Counted from the stretch's first letter, positions 22,095 to 32,990 are shown. The stretch is 64,000 nucleotides of DNA from Aralia elata (GCA_034770075.1 CM068382.1:86855766-86919765); one strand, 5' to 3'. Notes: a model not told the origin generated them from the sequence alone. Numbers and translations are program-made.

Positions 22095-25000
22095 AGGTTC
22101 TCATGAATATGTTAAAACTCACGCTTTGAGTAGATCCATGACACAAAGTTAGATCAGTTCTAAGTCTAGGTATTGGTTGACAAAACAATGAGCTAATAAG
22201 TTGAAAATTGTATATGCAGGAAAAACTGTCCTAAACTATCCAGGCTATTCCATGGGCTTAAGAGGAAAACTCATCATCACCAAGCATGCTGATGTCACTG
22301 AGCATATCGATCATCTCATAAGGAGGAAGTAGACAGATGTAGCAAGATCGAAGATATTGTCCATTAAAAAGTGAATCTGCATCTCCACCCAAGATGTTGT
22401 GAAGTCCTACGAAGGATGATCAAGGGGTTATCCAAAGGATAATGCGCCATCATCAATGCACTTACAACGATGACCCCATGAGCCTCTCAACACTTATGGC
22501 ATGTTCCCACTCTACAAGATATGAACACAGAGGTTCATTCAAGCGTATCAGTAATTATGGGATGTCATAACTAACCAAGCGCAAAATTCAAAGATGTGCT
22601 CAATGTATCAGTCAATGCAACACAATGAAGGAACAAATGATGAGACCAACAATGGCCTGAGGGAGCTCAACTAACAAAGAAATGCATCATTGTTAGTAGC
22701 ACTACTGACTGTCAAGAAATTGACATCAGTGAGGTATCTATCACTATCTCCTTAAAAATGCAAGTGTCCGTAACTGTTAATATGTATTGCATAACTGCAT
22801 ACTTCAGTAGCATATCAAGAAATCATTTTCAACCCCAAAAGGAAAAAGAAAGAAAGTGAGAATAATGGTTTAACATTCACTTTGCTGTCTATCCATATTT
22901 GAGGCTGAAAATAAAATTCTTGAGATGAATATCTGAAGTCTTTGCAAATAGTGTCTTCTTCTATCTTATTGCTAAATAATATGCTTAAACTGATTTGCAA
23001 TTGCTGCTGTGTGTACTGATAAAGACTCAAGATCATTTATCTTGATTTTGAGAGTTTATCCTTAGATGAGGAAAACCAAGTATTCTGGGATTGTAATCTG
23101 CAATATCACTTCAAGATATTTAAACTTTATTATCTGTTAGGTGATTGTGCTTAATGAGCGATTCGCATCCTACCTTTATCCTTACATCTTATTTGATGAG
23201 TAGTGCATTACTTCATGAGCTAAGTCTTTGATAAGTCGCAGAGTGAAGTCATGTCTGCAGTTGTGCACTGAAGAGGTGTAGAGACTGATCAACTCTACGA
23301 ACCTTCTAGGTACAACTGACAGAACTGACCACCACTCTACTAATGTTCAAACACTTAAAACAATATGCAAGCAATGACTCATCTAAGGAGAAGGATTGAG
23401 GACCCACATCTGTTTTATCATGTTTCCTCTCACGCGCACACTATCATGCAGCATGTCTTATTATTATACATTGTGAAATCACTGTTTGAAAAAGGCTTGA
23501 GCCTTCAAAAAGGAATTAACCTTGCAGGACCCAAAGAATATTGGGTACCAAGTCAGAAACGTATATTATCTGCAGGTATCATAATTGCTCTACCCTCACT
23601 CGATCACATTCAAGGAAGAAGTTAGAAAAGAATGGCAAAACGGCAAAGACATGATTCTCCAACAAATCCCTCTCAGAAGTTGGAGCTCCATACAACATAA
23701 TAAAACTCCTCAAGAAGTAGTACAAAAACCCAGGTCTTCATCAACTCTACGATCACAGTATAAATGGAAGGATCGTAGAGTCCAAGTCTTCATCAAACTC
23801 TACGAAGGGGTACAGATAAAAGGGTCGTAGAGTAACATGTGCTAAAGAGAATACTCTACGATTAGTTGAAGAGATAAAGAATATGAAGCTGCAAGATGGA
23901 AAGAGTCACAAAGCTATAGCCTTGGGTGCAAAAGAAAGGATTTGAGCCTAACAAAGGGCATGTGAGCATGCAGGGTCAAAAGTTCTCCAGCAGGTTAAGA
24001 GACAAATCAAGCCTTTGATCTCAACTATTTCATGACTCAAGCAAAATAAAGCTCCTAAAAATCCCTAACCTTGTCCCAGACTCAGAGTCCCAAAACTCTG
24101 TGCCTGATGAACCAAAATAAATCCTCATCATAAAGTCCCTAAACTCTACGACTGTCAAACCAGGTCAGCCATACTTGTAGAGTCATTATGATCAACATCA
24201 TAATTGTAGAGTACTTTGACTCTACAACCACACCCTACTCACTACTCCCAAACCTAATATCAAATCAAAACCAAAGAGTAAAAGTGATGACATTCTATAC
24301 ACTATATCCAAATAGTCTTTCTTCAGATAAGCGCCTCAGAGACAAACCAAGCCCTAAGTTGTTAAACCTAGATACCTGCCCTTTCTGAGCTACCTGAGTC
24401 CTGTCGAAAGACTAAATGAGAATGCATCACCAAAAATTCTCCAGAGCCTAAAGTGTAAAAGAAACAAAGGAGAAATGCGGATCCCTTATAAGAGAGTTGA
24501 TCATGAGGCTCTCTAGAAGAGAAAGAAGCTGGTCCTAAGGGAAAATCTTCACCTAGCAAATGACTCTGCTCTACTACAAGATTAGATACAAGGCATGAAG
24601 AGTGTCATCTCGGATGTCAAGAGAAAGCAAGATTCCTTCAAAGATTACTTACTCCAAAAGGAAGCCACTACAAGCCTAAATGGAGACTCACTCATCAAGT
24701 CTGCACTCACTAAGATAAGGGCAAATCAGCATCTGAGCAGCAGTGGGTGTAACCAAGCTCTACTCTCAAAAAGGACATGATCGTAGAGTAAAGGGCAATG
24801 ACATCAAGTCACTCTATGAACGGGCTAAGTTAAAAGTCAAAGGACATGGGCCACGTTCTTAGTAACTGATGTGAAACAGTTATGGAAGTTTCAACACAGT
24901 TGGCCACGTTCAGCAAATGGGCTTCTCACACGTATACTTGACAAAAGGAGGGAACTGATATAAGTCAGATTTCAAATACTGACGATTGCTCTTCCCTATC

Positions 25001-25149
25001 AGTTATCAATATCGCTCCTCTCATAAAGCTGTGCTGATCTCTCAAAACCCTAGAATCATCAAAACCAGCAACCTCCAGAAGCTTCAAAACCATAATCACT
25101 TCAAATCTCCATTCTCAGTCAAGCATCCTTCTTTCCAAGAATCCTCGTT
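22095..25149 (+). other. Copia interior without recognisable gag-pol
   Basis: About 3 kb lies where gag, protease, integrase and RT should be, but none of their motifs is seen on either strand. Only short frames exist (for example 23365-23830). The segment carries repeated ACTCTACGA and TCGTAGAGT words, several paired as perfect hairpins: 23744-23754 with 23771-23781, 23797-23805 with 23825-23833, and 24204-24212 with 24219-24227. It is either an old leader or replacement sequence acquired by a non-autonomous element. Confidence 0.6.
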
Positions 25150-27701
25150 ATGGAAAACTGTCAAATCGTATCAGGTATTCAACTTGGTTTCGACAAGTTT
25201 AAAGAATCAGAGGAGAAATTCAAGGAAATCCTAGCAAGTGTAAAGCAGGCAGGATTCTCAAAATGCTTAGGATCAAACACCAAGATCTTCTCTGATTTTA
25301 TCAAGGAATTCTACCTGAATGTAGTAATCGATAGAGATGTTCTGACTACTAAAGTTCGTGGAATTAAACTGAAGATAAATGCTGCGAAAATCAATCAGTG
25401 TTTGGGATTCACCAACAAAGGTCTGTCATCCCTAGAAGGAATCGATTCTGATGAAGGAAAGGAATTGATGGGCTATGTGAAAAATCCCCATGTGAAAGGA
25501 ATGAAGAAAAAGGAGTTTCCTGAAAAGTTTGAATTCCTAGCAGAGATCGTGAGCAAGTGTATTATGTGCAAAGATACTGCACATGACACTGTGAGCGATC
25601 TACAACTGAAGATTATGACCGCCATTATCATGAACAAGAAGATGAACTTTGGAGCTATACTATCTGATTGGTTAGTTAAAGAAGCCAGGAAAGTGAAGAC
25701 ATCAGACAAATCAGGTCTAAAGATCTACTATGGAAGGTTCTTGAGCATCATACTAAAGAAGAGGCTGAAAAACAAAATTGGGGATGATGAGGGAGAAACC
25801 CTAAATGTCCATAAAGTCATGTCGCCCAAACTATTTGACAATTGGAAGAAAAACCCCATGGAGAACAAGAAGTTGAGAACGTCTGGTAGCAGCAGTAGAG
25901 GAACTTCAAAGGCCAACAAAGGGAAGAGGAAAGCTAGTACATTGAAGGATGAATCATCTCAATCTGAAGACTCCTCATCTCCTGAGCCCATTCCCTCCAA
26001 ATCACTTAAGAAGAAGGCGAAAATTGAGGTAGCCCCAGTAAAGAGTTCCTCTTCCTCCCAAGAAGAATCTAAAGAAGAGAAAGCAGCATCAGAAGCACCT
26101 ATGGTCAAAACCTCAAAGAGAAGACAGAGTGCAAGACTAAGGCAAATGATGAAACTCTCAGGACAAAGAAATAAAGAAGAGATTGTACCTGAAACAGTTG
26201 ACCTTGGAGATGATGATGGTGAGAGTGATAGAGCTAAAGCTGCAGAGATAAGCAAAACTGTGGAATTCCATGATGAATCTGCTGAAAAGGATGTGACCAC
26301 AAGCATGTCTAAATCAGAAAGAGAGGATATAGCTATGTCTGAGAGTCTCAATGAATCAACAAAAGATGGTGATGACATGGAAGCAAGCTATGAAGAAAAG
26401 CCAACTGATGAGTCAGTTGAAGAATCAAAGGAAACATCTGTGGAGAAAACAAGTTCGATGGAAAAGAGTACCAGAGACACTGGGAAAGAAGCAATGGATG
26501 ATGATGAAGTACAAGAGGACTCTGATACTGACAACAGTGCATCAGAAAGCCACTTCAAGCCAGCAACCACTAGAATACGAAAGAGGATTGTGTTGGAGGC
26601 CTGTGACAAACCAGGTGCTGTGTTGCCAACAAGATGGATTGATCATGGTGACGGTCAAATAAAGGTGACATCAATGACCATTGAGGATCTTTTCAACAAT
26701 TTTAAAGACATTGAGCTTGATCGTACTACAGTGCTATATGATCCTGAAGGCGAACAACTGACATGGTTCTATCCATGGATGCCTTAGTTAAAGGCCATTG
26801 AATTTGAAGATACAAGCTTCATCAGGTGGTGTTACTCACAGTTTCCAAATCTGAAGTTGATCTCTTAGAACTTCCCAAGAGTTCAATCTTATCCAAAGTT
26901 GCTGATCAAGGATACTCAGCATTTCAAAGTCTATCGCCATGCTGAAGGTATATACATTCCATACTATATGTTGGAAAACAGGGATAAAGGCAAAATAGCA
27001 AACCAGTACGTAGAGTCAGTGATTGAGGAACCCCCGAACTCTACGACTACAGCCTTCCAAACTCAGTCAAGTATCAAACACCCTGATATCGCCACTGACA
27101 TGCCTTCTGATATCCCTTCCTCATCAAATAAAGAGCCATTTGATATCATCACTGCTCTTGAGGACATCTACAAGAGTATGAAGTCGAAGTCAACCACACC
27201 AATCCTAGAAGATATCTCTATTGACCAAGAGTTGTTGAAAAACTCCGAAGAATTGCTTGGAAGCATTTCTTCAGTCACAAACGCAGCAAAGAAGATAACT
27301 GGAGGAGAAGACAATGTATTCTACAAAAGCTGCAAGCCTCTTTCACAGACATGTCCTTAAAGCTACATCAACGAGATCAGATATATCTCAAGTCTATTGA
27401 GCAACAGAAATCTGAGGCTCTGAAACTCCAACAACAGAATGCACACTCTCTTCAGACTCTGTCAACCAAAGTGGAAAACCTCAGCCAGTCTCTCACTCAG
27501 CAATTGGAACTTGGCCAGCAGGAGGTAAAGATGGAAGTTGGTAATACCTCCTACCTAGTTGAACAGCTCATTACGCATGTTCAGTATCTCTCCCAAGTGA
27601 TTGATGACAAAAAGGGGGAGAAAAAGGTGAAGCATAAGAAGACGAAGCATAAGAAGAACAACAAGAGGACAAGTGCTAGACAAAAAGAGGACAAGTGCTA
27701 G
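25150..27701 (+). pseudogene. Large non-pol ORF of the SIRE-like element, broken by stops and a frameshift
   Basis: The open part (25150-26787, 545 codons) has an N-terminal globular region: SDFIKEFYLNVVIDRDVLTT, TKVRGIKLKINAAKINQCLG, then a helical stretch to about residue 230. This resembles the domain found in many plant proteins labelled putative plant transposon protein. A long low-complexity Ser/Lys/Glu region follows. Beyond the stop at 26785-26787 the same frame continues with another stop near 26868, and goes on to 27360 (YRHAEGIYIPYYMLENRDKG). A frame change near 27330-27350 leads into a coiled-coil, Lys-rich tail (27351-27701). The original protein was about 850 residues. SIRE elements carry an extra ORF after pol, sometimes called env-like, but I see no signal peptide or membrane segment here, so that label would be a guess. 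Confidence 0.65.
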
Positions 27702-28141
27702 TATGACAAGAAAGGAGCTGAAGAAGAAAAAGAAGAACAAACTTGAAGCACCAACAACTGAGGGGGAGCCAGGAGAAGAAGAACCAATAAAAAGTAAGGG
27801 GGATCATGTGCCAGAAAAGGACACAGAAGAATAAAAAGGACAACAGAAGAAGAAAGCAGTCACATGCTACTATCAAGAAGAAGGTATATCTCTAACAAGC
27901 AAGGAGGAATTAACTGTATTATGCTAGTAACTAAGATCTCCGTGTTATATTACTATAGCTTGTGAACTGCATATGTTTAAATTTCTTGATATGATGTAAA
28001 TGACTATCTTAAATGCACATCGTTTCATTTTGATCTAGCAATACAGTGACTCACTGTATCTTAAGTCACATCAGCACTCATACACCTGTATGTATTGCCT
28101 GAATTGAATGTTATGCTATTAGTGTTTTTGTCATCATCAAA
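27702..28141 (+). other. 3' untranslated interior of the copia element
   Basis: AG-rich sequence (AAGAAGAA runs to ~27880) passes into AT-rich sequence. No gene is seen. It ends at the PPT. Confidence 0.55.
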
Positions 28142-28152
28142 TAGGGGGAGAT
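28142..28152 (+). promoter_or_regulatory. Polypurine tract of the copia element
   Basis: TAGGGGGAGAT is directly followed by the LTR start TGTTGGGAATC. A second TAGGGGGAGA occurs inside the LTR at 28191, 50 bases on. Confidence 0.85.
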
Positions 28153-28870
28153 TGTTGGGAATCAGCATGCGATTGTTACACTCATTATCATAGGGGGAGA
28201 ATACTATAATATCTGCATGTGATTACCACTATTCATTATATGTGATTTGATTAATGACAAAATGATAAGAAGAACATTCATGCTATTAAAGACCTGTAAA
28301 GTCCTTAATGAAATATATGTACAAGGACTTAGAAGATCAAATATGTTAGGTTGATCTAAGGTGAATGAATATCTATCTGATCAAAGCATGTTTGTAATAT
28401 TAGGTCTTGTAAAGTCCTTAAATGAATATGATGTAAAAGGACTTAGAATTGAATAGAAGAAGATCAAACTTGTTTGGTTGATCTTATACACAGATATGAC
28501 ATATGTACAAACAAGGGCCAGACTGAACGTAGAGCATTGCACTGACTAAGTGAAGGATCGTAGAGAAGACAATCAACATCGCAGAGCCAAGTATGCCATC
28601 ACAGGGTTTACCGGGAAAACGTAGAGTAAAGCTCGACAGGACGTAGAGCTCTCTCGGCAGAATGAAGAACACTCTCGGCAGGACATAGAGTTCTATCGGC
28701 AGAACATAAAGAACTCTCGGCAGGACGTAGAGTTGCCTCGGCCGGACGTAGAACGCTCTCGGCAGGACGTAGAGTTCTCTGGGCAAAAAGTAAAGCACTC
28801 TCGGCAGGACGTAGAGTTGCCCCAGCATTGCAGTACTAAATCCCAAGATCGTAGAGTGTTGATCGATTTC
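28153..28870 (+). repeat. SIRE-like 3' LTR, truncated
   Basis: The segment matches the 5' LTR copy up to TAGAG at 28856, including the 21-bp array. It then has 14 bases (TGTTGATCGATTTC, 28857-28870) that equal the first bases of the Athila-like LTR inserted at this exact position in the 5' copy. At 28871 it changes to unrelated sequence. The last ~2.4 kb of the LTR is missing. Confidence 0.88.
28619..28831. repeat. 21-bp tandem repeat in the copia 3' LTR
   Basis: Same array as 12118-12330, with near-identical copies in the same order. It produces an open minus frame of about 130 codons (28484-28882) that is not a gene. Confidence 0.85.
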
Positions 28871-28920
28871 AAATGCATGCATTTTATATTACCACATATC
28901 TCTTACTTACCTAAGATTGA

Positions 28921-29072
28921 TGGCAGATGTCAAATGCTGTTGAGTAGGAATCTTTTTGATTTTAAAGCAATAAATAGGAAGAGGAAAGAGACAATTTAGA
29001 TGGGTCTAGATATTTACCTACTTATTTATTAAAAAAAGTAAAAGTTTTAAAACAATTAATGTTATAAAGTTC

Positions 29073-29080
<8 letters not shown>
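28921..29080 (+). repeat. 160-bp direct repeat, copy 1
   Basis: From TGGCAGATGTCAAATGCTGT to TATAAAGTTCCCATATATAT. It is repeated with a few single-base changes at 29463-29622, on the other side of the foldback MITE. Confidence 0.9.
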
Positions 29081-29103
<23 letters not shown>

Positions 29104-29106
<3 letters not shown>

Positions 29107-29385
29107 GTCCGGTTCTCCAACGGACCCAAAAAACGGGTCCAAAAAACGGACCGGCTATAGCGACGGACAGAACCGTCGCTATAGCATAAACCGTCGTCAT
29201 AGGTCTATGACGATGATTAGCTATGGCGACAGAACCGTCGTCACAAGGCTATAGCGACGGTTCTATCACCATAGCTAACCGTCATCATAGACCTATGACG
29301 ACGGTTTATGCTATAGCGACGGTTCTGTCCGTCGCTATAGCCAGTCCATTTTTTGGACCCGTTTTTTGGGTCCGTTGGAGAACGG

Positions 29386-29393
<8 letters not shown>
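29104..29393. mobile_element. Foldback MITE with ~145-bp arms
   Basis: The left arm starts GGGTCCGGTTCTCCAACGG and the right arm is its near-perfect inverse ending CCGTTGGAGAACGGTTCTA. The two arms pair over almost the whole element, with no coding space. Each arm holds TATAGCGACGG and its inverse CCGTCGCTATA several times. It is flanked on both sides by (TA)n, so a TA target duplication is possible but cannot be separated from the microsatellite. The superfamily is unclear. Open frames at 29018-29541 are shadows of the arms. Confidence 0.88.
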
Positions 29394-29430
<37 letters not shown>

Positions 29431-29458
29431 TGTATGTATGTATATATATATATATATG
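29393..29458. repeat. (TA)n microsatellite
   Basis: A run of TA dinucleotides interrupted by GCATGTATGTATG. A similar run lies left of the MITE at 29075-29103. Confidence 0.9.
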
Positions 29459-29462
29459 TGTG

Positions 29463-29622
29463 TGGCAGATGTCAAATGCTGTTGAGTAGAAATCTTTTTG
29501 ATTTTAAAGCAATAAATAGGAAGAGGAAAGAGACAATTTAGATGAGTCTAGATCTTTACCTACTTATTTATTAAAAAAAGTTAAAGTTTTGAAACAATTA
29601 ATGTTATAAAGTTCCCATATAT
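29463..29622 (+). repeat. 160-bp direct repeat, copy 2
   Basis: Second copy of 28921-29080. It has G-to-A and C-to-T type changes and one T insertion in the A-run, and ends at GTTCCCATATATATG. Confidence 0.9.
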
Positions 29623-29940
29623 ATGTATAAGGGAGTGATCCATAATTACATCTGGTTATAGATCATTTCCCAACCAACTGATCTATAACCATTCAACCTA
29701 ATTACGGACGGTCAAGATTAAAAGGTGAGAATAACTATCTGCAAGAAGTTGTTGCAGATAGTTAGCAGAAACTTCCGTTACAATTTCCTGCAGATAGTTA
29801 GCAGAAACTTTTCAAGCTAACTATCCCAAGAAGTTCATGCGAATTGTTTCCTTCCCCTATATAATACCTGCAAATGAACATTTGGGGAAGAACATTACAA
29901 ACCCTCACCGCACAAAGAGAGCTGAAAGTGAAAAGTTTGT
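29623..29940. other. Unassigned AT-rich stretch with a small duplicated word
   Basis: No gene. GCAGATAGTTAGCAGAAACTT occurs twice within 60 bases (29753 and 29793 areas), with an inverse-like AACTATCTGCAAGAAG before it. The segment starts GGGAGTGATCCATAATTACA, which could be a transposon terminus, but I found no matching right end. Confidence 0.4.
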
Positions 29941-30320
29941 GTTATTCCTAAATGAACAAAAGAGATCTAGAAGGGGATTGAATAGATCTAATTAAAATTT
30001 CTTTTCCAAGATTGTTTAACAAGTAAGTTAAACAAGTTAATTAATTAAGTTATGTACAACAAAATATAATTTTGAAAATCCCTTCAAAGATTAAATGAGA
30101 ACTCACAGTTCTAAATTTAGTGAACAATGTGGAATTAAGTCACAGAAGTAAAACTTAGAGTGACATAAAATGTAAATGTGCAGAAAGATAAATGACACAA
30201 AGATTTTTAAGAGGTTCAGAGCCCAAAAATCTCTTAATCCTCTCTTCTACTCCGAGTGTATGGATATTCAACTAAGGACGGGAAATCACTAAAATTTTAG
30301 ATCACACAAAACTGTTACCG
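29941..30320 (-). repeat. Remnant of a SIRE/copia-type LTR, minus strand
   Basis: AGATCTAGAAGGGGATTGAA, read on the minus strand, is TTCAATCCCCTTCTAGATCT. This is the conserved LTR tail also seen at 22030-22060 in the intact copia LTR. The AAGAGGTTCAGAGCCCAAAA zone fits the same LTR type. It is cut at 30321 by the next LTR. Confidence 0.55.
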
Positions 30321-32265
30321 TGACACCCCCAAATTCGTGTGCTAGCTACATCAGACTTGGTGCATATCTATTCATCCACTTACATGCTAACTAGCTATTA
30401 TTATAAGTTAGGTTACACGATACAATAATTATTTACATTATTTACACATACAAGCACAGGTCTTACTTACACATTATGAACTAATACATAGTTCTAAAAT
30501 ATTATATCATTAATTATTTATTTAACTAATACAATAATATTTATCTATTCTTCCTCGTTAACCTTGCCCTTCCCTTTATCTTTTACACCCAACCCTTCGG
30601 GTTCCTCAGTTTTAGTTGTCAACATAAAGTTTTGGATTGGATTAACATATCACCAAAGAATCATAAATAGTTCAATAAATTGATAGAAACATAATAACTA
30701 AGTTTAGCCGAAAAATGGCATAAACTCCTTTTATAGTTTGTCCAATAAACTTTTTAGAAAAATTATAGTTTTAATAATGAGTGAAGTTCAAATGCACAGG
30801 AATGCGGGAACTTGCCTTATTTTTTATGACTACTTTCTAGCTCAAATAAATCTTTCTACAGCTGACCTACATCATTCACGAAGGCCAATATATATATACT
30901 TATCGTTTCTTCATTTCTAACAATCTTATTTCTTGTTAGTACTACCCGAATCCTTAATTCGGAAATTATCGGGTATTACAACTACAATTTACTTATCACT
31001 TTATATCATTTTCATTACTTAATTCGTCAAATTACATTTTTACCCTTAACTGGATTTTAAAAGTTTTATTTAACTTATCTATTCAGAAAAATGTATTTTT
31101 CATTTTCCCCAATTTTCTTAAATTAGTTATTTTCTTACATGCTTAAATATTCATTTATCTTCTTTTTCTCTTTTAACTTGTAATTTCAAACTTTTAGAAA
31201 ATCTTCTAGAACTTTTTAGATTTTTCTTAATTATATTTACTAATTTTTCATTTAGCCTTTTTCTGTCCAAACTTGCATAAAATTAGAAAATACACTTTAT
31301 ACTTTCAAGTTTCATTCCCTTAAAGCCCGGAGATTTTATTTACTTGGACATCAGTTCAGAACTACCTTTTCAAAAACTAGGTCAGGGAGTTGTCTAGTCT
31401 GCCCTGTTTGACTATAAAATTCACAAAAAATAATTTACAAAGAATTTTAACCTCAAACCAGTGCAGGATTTTAGTTAACTTATAGATCTATCTTCTCCAA
31501 CATAAAGTATTGTTTGTTATAAAATCAACCTAAAGTACTGTTTGTTATAAAATCAACCTCTGCGTTAGGGTTTTTACCCTATATGCTGAAAATTTTCTTA
31601 ACTTGTTTAATTTTTCTCTTTTCTTGTGTCTTGCAAAATCTTTGATTTTTTTGTCATAGTTTATGTTATCATACTCCAACATGTTATTAACTACCCCTAG
31701 CATGAACAAACTCATGTACTCACAGTTACTTTATAAAATATTTATAGAAATCATTTTAGGGTTTTCTTTAACTAGTTTGTATCTCTTTCTTGTTTTTATT
31801 TGTTCTTTCAATTTTTCCTCCATGATCCATGGTATTACAACATATATATGTTCAACAAGATCTCAAGTATACATAAAAAATAATTACTTTTAACAAAGAA
31901 AGATTTTTAAGCTTTAAAAGGTTAGGGTTTATACCTAGTTTGTGTGTGATTCTCTCCTTACTTGGATCCTCTTGTTTCTCCTTCTTGTTGGAAATTTTTT
32001 CTCACTTTCTCCCTCCTCCCACTCAGCTTTGTCCGAATGCCTCTCTCTCTCTTCTCTTGTAGCTTTTTATTTGTGTTGGATGAGAAGTGAGGAAAAGGAA
32101 AAAGGTGTGGTATTTATAGACCAAAGTTGGCAACTTTTTCCACAAAATATATTGGCCTTCTTTATCCCTTAGCTCAGTCGAATTCCTTATCCTGTCTTTC
32201 TCTCTTTTTTTCCGACTTTGCTTGGAAATTGAAAGAATTCTCTAGAGATTTGACTTTTTGACCAA

Positions 32266-32312
<47 letters not shown>

Positions 32313-32680
32313 GTGTGCGTGTGCATGTATGTACACATGTGATTTATACATGTATAATGCATACATACTTAGATTAATTGTAAACATACTTGTATTATTT
32401 ATATGCATGTATACTTATGTTAGTTGAATGTATGTAAGTATACTTGAATTAATTTTTATGTATGTATACTTTGCATTTTATTTGGTATGATTATGTGATT
32501 TTTTTTTTAAAGTGTTACATTTTCTAGTTACTTTCCCTTTATTAAACTTACTCAAACAATATACATATTTATATACATTTCACACGTATATTTTTCAATA
32601 ATCAAGAATAAAAATTTAGACTTCAATAATAATTGCATTTATTTTTACAAAATTTATTACAAGGGTTTTTGAATATTACA
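30321..32680 (-). repeat. Inverted gypsy LTR, same family as 47137 onward
   Basis: On the minus strand it starts TGTAATATTCAAAAACCCTT at 32680 and ends ...TTTGGGGGTGTCA at 30321. The start, the ATGCATGTATACTTATG-type zone with a (TA)n run at 32268-32310, and the region GCAAGTTCCCGCA ... TTGATGATTC align by eye with 47137-48120 on the plus strand. Relative to that copy it has about 1 kb more around 30930-31930. No 5-base duplication is visible (TACCG left, CTGAC right). Short open frames here are not genes. Confidence 0.75.
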
Positions 32681-32692
32681 CTGACTGCTTAG

Positions 32693-32824
32693 GAAGAGCT
32701 AAGGAGAGAGTTTGAGAAATTGGAGATTGAGGTAAGGGGTCCTAGTGAGTTAATAGGAAAATTATATGCGATTGAAGCTCGGCCATTTTTACTTGAGAGA
32801 ATTAAGGAATTTCAAAACAAGGAC
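32693..32824 (+). pseudogene. Gypsy polyprotein fragment left of the CACTA insertion (RNase H-integrase linker)
   Basis: There are 44 uninterrupted codons: EELRREFEKLEIEVRGPSEL and then FLLERIKEFQNKD. They correspond to the Glu/Lys-rich linker seen in the other gypsy copy (EELVKEMEKIELEVKNP). After removing the CACTA element and one copy of its target duplication, the frame continues at 45767 as EECELIRRR, like NDEECGNIKKR of the other copy. Everything upstream in pol is missing, because an inverted LTR ends 12 bases before. Confidence 0.85.
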
Positions 32825-32990
32825 CACTACTAGAAAATTGACCTATAGCGACGAGGTATAGCGACGGTCGGGACGGAACCGTCGCTATAGGACCCTATAG
32901 CGACGGCCATTGGGCGACCGTCGGTATATTCACTTAAAGGTATCCTATTGCGAGGGTCGTACTATGGTCGTCGGTATAGAGCTTATTTTA
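32825..32990. repeat. Left TIR and subterminal repeats of the large CACTA
   Basis: After the TIR come copies of CTATAGCGACGGTC / GACCGTCGGTATA in alternating orientation, some as close inverted pairs (GACGG ... CCGTC). Confidence 0.9.

Larger units (their letters stand above)
11672..28870 (+). mobile_element. SIRE-like Ty1/copia derivative lacking gag-pol, with nested insertion
   Basis: Two copies of one LTR lie in direct orientation (11672-22080 with an insertion, and 28153-28870 truncated). Between them are a PBS complementary to initiator tRNA-Met (22083), ~3 kb without recognisable genes, a long ORF region (25150-27701) and a PPT (28142). Very long LTRs and an extra non-pol ORF fit the SIRE/Maximus lineage. 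No integrase, RT or gag motif is seen, so it depends on other elements. Both outer borders are damaged: the 5' LTR lacks its first ~20 bases and the 3' LTR lacks its last ~2.4 kb. No target duplication can be shown. Confidence 0.75.

Noticed and set aside
26351..26662. Overlapping ORFs on both strands across 25.4-26.6 kb
   Set aside because: They lie in other frames of the Ser/Lys/Glu-rich part of the 25150-26787 ORF, where low-complexity codons avoid stops in several frames.
25150..26787. Labelling the large copia ORF as an envelope protein
   Set aside because: No signal peptide, transmembrane segment or cleavage site is visible, and the domain looks more like the plant transposon protein of unknown role.
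29075..29460. tRNA or other structural RNA gene suggested by strong hairpin potential
   Set aside because: The fold is a single long inverted repeat of a MITE. No tRNA arms or known RNA motifs are present.
28921..29622. 160-bp repeats as LTRs of a TRIM retrotransposon
   Set aside because: The TG...CA ends are suggestive, but there is no PBS after the left copy, no PPT before the right copy and no target duplication. The centre is a MITE in (TA)n.
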